Of a stretch of DNA of 6,842 nt, positions 5,972 through 6,842 are shown in pieces (position 1 is the stretch's first letter; each line of letters starts with the position of its first letter). The DNA is taken from contig JAPLTZ010000083.1 of assembly GCA_026397895.1 (NCBI GenBank), positions 1-6,842 on the forward strand. The letters run 5' to 3'. Origin of the DNA: Verrucomicrobiota bacterium (GTDB lineage Bacteria; Verrucomicrobiota; Verrucomicrobiia; Limisphaerales; JAFMIX01). The position numbers and the translations under genes were made by a program. Below the pieces are notes generated by a model. The model searched no databases and was not told where the DNA came from. It saw nothing but the letters and a program-made list of their open reading frames with translations.

Positions 5972-6842
5972 ATGTCGTCTGAACAGAAATTGAATGCCGC
6001 TGCCCGTCCCGGTTTGGACATCGCCGCGCTGGTCAATGCTCACGCCGGTAAAAATTACGAGTTGCACGCGGAGCACGTCAACCCCGCCAATGTCCGCACG
6101 CTGAAGACCATCGGCTTCGACCGTTGCTACACCCGCGCCGAAGGGCCGTATCTGTGGGACGTCGCCGGCGAGAAATACCTCGACCTGCTCGGCGGCTACG
6201 GCGTGTTCGGCCTGGGCCGCAACCATCCCGAAGTCTGCCGCATCCTCAAGGAATTCCTCGACACCGATTATCCCAGCCTCGTGAAGATGGAAGCGCCGCT
6301 GCTCTCCGGCTTGCTCGCGGCCGAGCTGAAGAAGCACATCCCCTACGAGCTGGACATGGTGTTCTTCACCAACTCCGGCGCGGAAGGCGCGGAGACCGCC
6401 ATCAAATACGCCAAGTGCGCCACCGGCAAGCCCGCGATCATCCACTGCAAAAAATCTTTTCACGGCCTCACTACCGGCGCGCTCTCGCTCAACGGCGATG
6501 ACAGTTTCCGCGACGGCTTCGGCCCGTTCCTGCCGGACTGCCGCGCGATTCCCTTCGACGACCTTGCCGCGCTGGAAGCCGAATTGAAGAAGGGCGACGT
6601 CGCCGGCTTCATCGTCGAACCGATTCAGGGCAAGGGCGTGAACATCGGTTCACCCGGCTATTTGCTCGCGGCGCAGCAGCTTTGCCGCAAGCACGGCGCG
6701 CTATTCATCGCCGACGAAGTGCAGACCGGCATGGGCCGCACCGGCAAATTCCTCGCGCTGGAACACGAAGGGCCGGGCATCGACCCGGACATCGTGCTGC
6801 TGGCGAAAACCCTTTCCGCCGGCTTCGTGCCTGTCGGCGCGG
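5972..6842 (+). CDS. Class III PLP-dependent aminotransferase (ornithine/putrescine/acetylornithine aminotransferase family), C-terminus outside the window
   Basis: The first 290 codons are present; the family is usually 400-480 residues, so the small C-terminal domain is missing at the edge. Seen in order: LWDVAGEKYLDLLGGYGVFGLGRNHPEV, the cofactor-phosphate motif FTNSGAEGAETAIKYAK, the cofactor-stacking region KKSFHG, EPIQGKGV, the pyridine-nitrogen Asp in ADEVQTGMGRTGKF, and the Schiff-base lysine in LLAKTLSAG. It transfers an amino group from an amine or omega-amino acid to a 2-oxo acid; the exact substrate cannot be fixed. Related family members act on ornithine, acetylornithine, putrescine or hopanoid side chains. 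ATG 5972 has AGGAA at 5956-5960, 11 bases upstream, a little far; in-frame GTG 5966 would be spaced 5 bases and is a fair alternative start. The gap of 46 bases after gluQ has no terminator, so read-through from that operon is possible. Confidence 0.85.
   Translation, partial: MSSEQKLNAAARPGLDIAALVNAHAGKNYELHAEHVNPANVRTLKTIGFDRCYTRAEGPYLWDVAGEKYLDLLGGYGVFGLGRNHPEVCRILKEFLDTDYPSLVKMEAPLLSGLLAAELKKHIPYELDMVFFTNSGAEGAETAIKYAKCATGKPAIIHCKKSFHGLTTGALSLNGDDSFRDGFGPFLPDCRAIPFDDLAALEAELKKGDVAGFIVEPIQGKGVNIGSPGYLLAAQQLCRKHGALFIADEVQTGMGRTGKFLALEHEGPGIDPDIVLLAKTLSAGFVPVGA

Noticed and set aside
5738..6463. 241-codon minus-strand frame across the gluQ end and the aminotransferase start
   Set aside because: It spans two well-recognised plus-strand genes and has no motif of its own.

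Overview
The window reads as a piece of a GC-rich bacterial chromosome, most likely from a Verrucomicrobiota lineage of the Pedosphaera/Limisphaerales kind. This placement is an inference. It rests on the Hanks-type kinase, an HU-like start of the 'MAKALSKSQI' type, the style of the class III aminotransferase and indole-glycerol-phosphate synthase, and two short low-complexity motifs (a CGCGTCTC octamer and a CAACTCT heptamer) that I associate with intergenic DNA of such genomes. No rRNA, tRNA, CRISPR array, transposase or origin was recognised.

Layout. On the minus strand, 222 down to the left edge holds an ORF whose first ~16 residues look like the start of an HU DNA-binding protein. The rest looks like the C-terminal end of a branched-chain amino acid ABC-transporter binding protein, so it is a chimera that is either a real rearrangement or a misassembly. 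A ~190-base divergent gap with two A/T-rich inverted repeats follows. Everything to the right is on the plus strand: a 629-aa ORF (417-2306) joining a Ser/Thr protein kinase to an N-carbamoylputrescine amidase (AguB-like); a markedly AT-richer Sel1-repeat gene (2345-3337); a compact set trpC (3393-4241), RmlD-like reductase (4238-5080) and gluQ (5077-5925), each pair overlapping by ATGA; and the first 290 codons of a class III PLP aminotransferase (5972 to the right edge).

How the parts relate. The trpC/reductase/gluQ trio is probably one transcript with coupled translation, but its products serve unrelated jobs (tryptophan synthesis, nucleotide-sugar or related reduction, tRNA-Asp modification), so the cluster looks like housekeeping co-transcription rather than a pathway. 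The AguB domain makes putrescine, and the downstream aminotransferase belongs to a superfamily that includes ornithine and putrescine aminotransferases. A polyamine link is possible but unproven. The most unusual items are the kinase-amidase fusion, which could arise from loss of one base at the gene boundary, the chimeric ORF at the left edge, and a CAACTCT repeat lying in frame inside gluQ. I see no convincing new defence or mobile system.
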